A stretch of 64,000 bases of DNA from Rufibacter psychrotolerans (GTDB taxonomy: Bacteria; Bacteroidota; Bacteroidia; Cytophagales; Hymenobacteraceae), in assembly GCF_016924645.1 (NCBI RefSeq), contig NZ_JAFFJV010000013.1, positions 1-64,000 on the forward strand, in the 5' to 3' direction. The notes under the pieces were generated by a model. The model saw only the letters and a program-made list of their open reading frames with translations. It did not search any database and was not told the DNA's origin. Shown here one piece after another: positions 62,067 to 64,000 of the stretch. Position 1 is the first letter of the stretch, and the number at the start of each line of letters is the position of its first letter. The translations under genes were made by a program, and so were the position numbers.

Positions 62067-63890
62067 ATGCGCCCCTTACTCCTACTACTCTTTGTCGTTA
62101 CTTTCTTCTGCAGCCCAACACAAGCCCAATCCCCCGCGGCACCTTCAGCCTGGATCAGGATCAACCAACTAGGCTACCTTCCTTCCTCTCCCAAAGCCGC
62201 CGTGTACGGGGCCAAACAAGACCAGAAAATCACCTCCTTTACCCTGCACGACGCCCAGACCCACAAACGGGTGCTCAAGAGCAAAAAGGTGAAAGGCTTT
62301 GGGGCTTACACCGCCTTCACCACCACCTACCGCCTGGATTTCACAGACTTCAATAAGCCGGGCACCTATTACCTCAGCGCCAACGGGGTAAAGTCGCCGG
62401 TGTTCACCATTGGGAGCCAGGTGTATGACCACACCGCCGATTTTGTCCTGCGTTACATGCGCCAGCAGCGCTGCGGCTTCAACCCTTTCCTGAAAGATTC
62501 CTGCCACACCAAAGACGGCTTCATGGTCTTCCACCCCACGCCGGGCAAAGACTCTACTTTTGTTGACGCCACCGGCGGCTGGCACGATGCCTCTGATTAC
62601 CTGCAGTACGTGACCACCTCGGCCAACGCCACGTTCCAGCTTCTGTTTGCGTACCAGCAGAACCCCGGCGCCTTCAAAGACGAGCACCAGGCCAACGGCT
62701 TGGCGGGCGCCAACGGCATCCCCGACATTCTGGATGAAGCCAAGTGGGGCCTGGACTGGCTCCTGAAGATGTACCCGCAGGCCGACCTGATGTTCAACCA
62801 GATAGCCGATGACCGCGACCACGCGGGCTACCGCCTGCCCAACCAGGACAAAGTAGACTACGGCAAAGGCCCCGGCGCCGGCAGACCGGTGTACGTGGTA
62901 AGCGACAAGCCGCAGGGCTCCTTTAAGTACAAGAACCGCTCTACAGGGGTGGCTTCCACGGCCGGCAAGTTCGCCTCGGCGTTTGGGTTGGGCGCGCAGG
63001 TGCTGGCCCAGCACTTCCCGGCGTACGCGCAGCAACTGCAGACCAAGGCCCAGCAGGCGTACGCCTTCGGGTTGGCCCGCCCCGGGGTGAGTCAGACGGC
63101 TCCCGGCAAGGCCCCTTACTTCTATGAGGAAGACAACTGGGTAGATGACATGGAACTGGCCGCCGTGCAACTGCACCGCCTCACCGGCCAGGACGAGTTC
63201 CTGCGCAAAGCCGCCGAGTTTGGCCGCCAGGAGCCCATCACGCCCTGGATGGGCAAAGACACCGCCCGCCACTACCAGTGGTACCCGTTCATCAACGTGG
63301 GCCACTATTACCTGGGCGCCTCCCAAGACGCCACCATCAAAGCAGAGTTCCTCCAGAACCTGCGCCAGGGCCTGGAGGCGGTGCAGGAACGAGGCAAAGA
63401 CAATGCGTTTCTCATGGGTGTACCGTTCATCTGGTGCTCTAACAACCTGATCACCGGCCTAGCCACCCAGGCCATGCTGTACCGTCAGCTCACCGGCGAC
63501 CAGCGCTTTGCCCAGATGGAAGCCTCGCTGCGCGACTGGTTGTTCGGGGCCAATCCCTGGGGTACCAGCATGGTCATTGGTTTGCCAGACCAGGGGGTGT
63601 ACCCCAAAGAGCCGCATTCGTCGCTCACCGTGCTGCACCAGTACAAGCTGGATGGGGGCCTGGTAGACGGCCCGGTGTACGGCAGCATCTTCCGCAACCT
63701 CAAAGGCATCCAGCTGGTGAAGGAAGACGAGTTTGCCCCGTTTCAGTCGGGCCTGGTGGTGTACCACGATGACTTCGGCGATTACTCCACCAACGAGCCT
63801 ACCATGGACGGCACGGCCAGCCTGAGTTACCTGCTTTCGGCCCTGCAGCTGGAAGGCAAGGCAGCCCCCAAAGCCGCAAAAAAAAAGTAA
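62067..63890 (+). CDS. Glycoside hydrolase family 9 enzyme, possibly fused to a deacetylase by frameshift
   Basis: This 607-residue exported enzyme has a signal peptide (to about residue 21), an N-terminal Ig-like cellulase domain (WIRINQLGYLPSSPKAAVYG), and the GH9 alpha-barrel. Catalytic Asp174 and Asp177 lie in GGWHDASDYLQY. The acid Glu577 lies in YSTNEPTMDGTASLSYLL. GH9 enzymes cut beta-1,4-glucans or related sugars, and the substrate is inferred. The frame stops just after an A9 run. The -1 frame continues into a polysaccharide deacetylase, so the two may be one protein (see next entry). Confidence 0.92.
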   Translation: MRPLLLLLFVVTFFCSPTQAQSPAAPSAWIRINQLGYLPSSPKAAVYGAKQDQKITSFTLHDAQTHKRVLKSKKVKGFGAYTAFTTTYRLDFTDFNKPGTYYLSANGVKSPVFTIGSQVYDHTADFVLRYMRQQRCGFNPFLKDSCHTKDGFMVFHPTPGKDSTFVDATGGWHDASDYLQYVTTSANATFQLLFAYQQNPGAFKDEHQANGLAGANGIPDILDEAKWGLDWLLKMYPQADLMFNQIADDRDHAGYRLPNQDKVDYGKGPGAGRPVYVVSDKPQGSFKYKNRSTGVASTAGKFASAFGLGAQVLAQHFPAYAQQLQTKAQQAYAFGLARPGVSQTAPGKAPYFYEEDNWVDDMELAAVQLHRLTGQDEFLRKAAEFGRQEPITPWMGKDTARHYQWYPFINVGHYYLGASQDATIKAEFLQNLRQGLEAVQERGKDNAFLMGVPFIWCSNNLITGLATQAMLYRQLTGDQRFAQMEASLRDWLFGANPWGTSMVIGLPDQGVYPKEPHSSLTVLHQYKLDGGLVDGPVYGSIFRNLKGIQLVKEDEFAPFQSGLVVYHDDFGDYSTNEPTMDGTASLSYLLSALQLEGKAAPKAAKKK

Positions 63891-64000
63891 GCACATTTCA
63901 GGGAGCCATCACCCGGGGTGATACCAGCAGGAAACAACTCACCCTGCTGTTCACGGGCCACGAGTTCGCCGACGGCGCCTCCACCATCAGGAAGGCGCTG
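63886..64000 (+). CDS. Start of polysaccharide deacetylase, truncated by the window edge
   Basis: In the -1 frame relative to the GH9 gene the DNA reads VSTFQGAITRGDTSRKQL followed by LLFTGHEFADGASTIRKAL. This resembles the NodB-type deacetylase start, where the Asp/Glu after the TGHEF-like strand binds metal. No ATG, GTG or TTG precedes it in frame after the GH9 stop. Coding continuity runs straight through the A9 run at 63878-63886. Either a -1 slip on A9, a base-call error or an unusual start is needed. The C-terminal part lies beyond the window. Confidence 0.55.

Overview
The window reads as a chromosomal segment of a GC-rich member of the Bacteroidota, order Cytophagales, most likely family Hymenobacteraceae (Rufibacter, Nibribacter or Pontibacter-like). 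This placement is inferred. The evidence is two proteins with type IX secretion sorting domains, -7 promoter boxes of the TAnnTTTG type and absence of strong Shine-Dalgarno sites, a fused IcmF mutase, and a parA-parB-DUF5683-dapB-lepB cluster. No tRNA, rRNA, CRISPR array or intact transposase gene was recognised.

Layout. 1-4115: folD, a DUF4184 membrane protein and lepA, all on the minus strand. 4116-7850: a conspicuously AT-rich island of small plus-strand ORFs without recognisable relatives. Each ORF begins 14-60 nt after a GTT-type core site, and several are preceded by imperfect palindromes that look like integron attC sites. No integrase is present in the window, so this is best described as a candidate cluster of attC sites lacking an integrase (CALIN). 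One member carries an apparent frameshift. 7847-10528: small exported proteins (two SnoaL/NTF2-like, one BamE-like) and a metallo-beta-lactamase with a complete subclass B1 zinc-ligand set. 10776-16513: a three-gene RND efflux operon. 16815-21138: membrane proteins (DUF808, DUF1003, TRIC/UPF0126) and an NHL-repeat lipoprotein. 21320-28859: icmF, a 42-residue exported peptide, an FKBP isomerase, a SpoIIAA-like protein and a Kup potassium transporter. 28989-36969: M61 and M1 peptidases, an NlpC/P60 hydrolase, a GreA-like factor and T9SS cargo. 37116-40019: a two-component system. 40020-41356: a gene-free, repeat-rich stretch. 41357-43072: umuDC. 43264-50806: coaD, a NUDIX protein, pyrE, a phosphodiesterase, a small basic protein, threonine aldolase, a methionine aminopeptidase, and a coupled pair of a retropepsin-like protease and a protein with four glycogen-binding modules. 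51387-56338: a beta-barrel protein, pyrG and yidC. 57001-61915: a tight operon (UPF0173 hydrolase, parA, parB, DUF5683, dapB, lepB) linking chromosome segregation, envelope and lysine/peptidoglycan precursor synthesis. 62067-64000: a GH9 glycosidase followed, in the -1 frame after an A9 run, by the start of a polysaccharide deacetylase.

The most striking non-genic signal is a roughly 42-bp imperfect palindrome (arms close to CNGTTTTGGGCC and GGCCCAAAACNG, centre close to TGTTTTCTGGAAAACA). About 19 full and 3 half copies lie in intergenic spaces across the whole window, about one per 3 kb, usually just downstream of a gene and several times fused to a rho-independent terminator. Other unusual structures are a 151-bp MITE-like element and a 103-nt hairpin in the 40-41 kb gap, a 205-bp inverted repeat of TTAGCACAT units around another copy of the palindrome, and a possible structured RNA with its own terminator near 31.8-32.0 kb.
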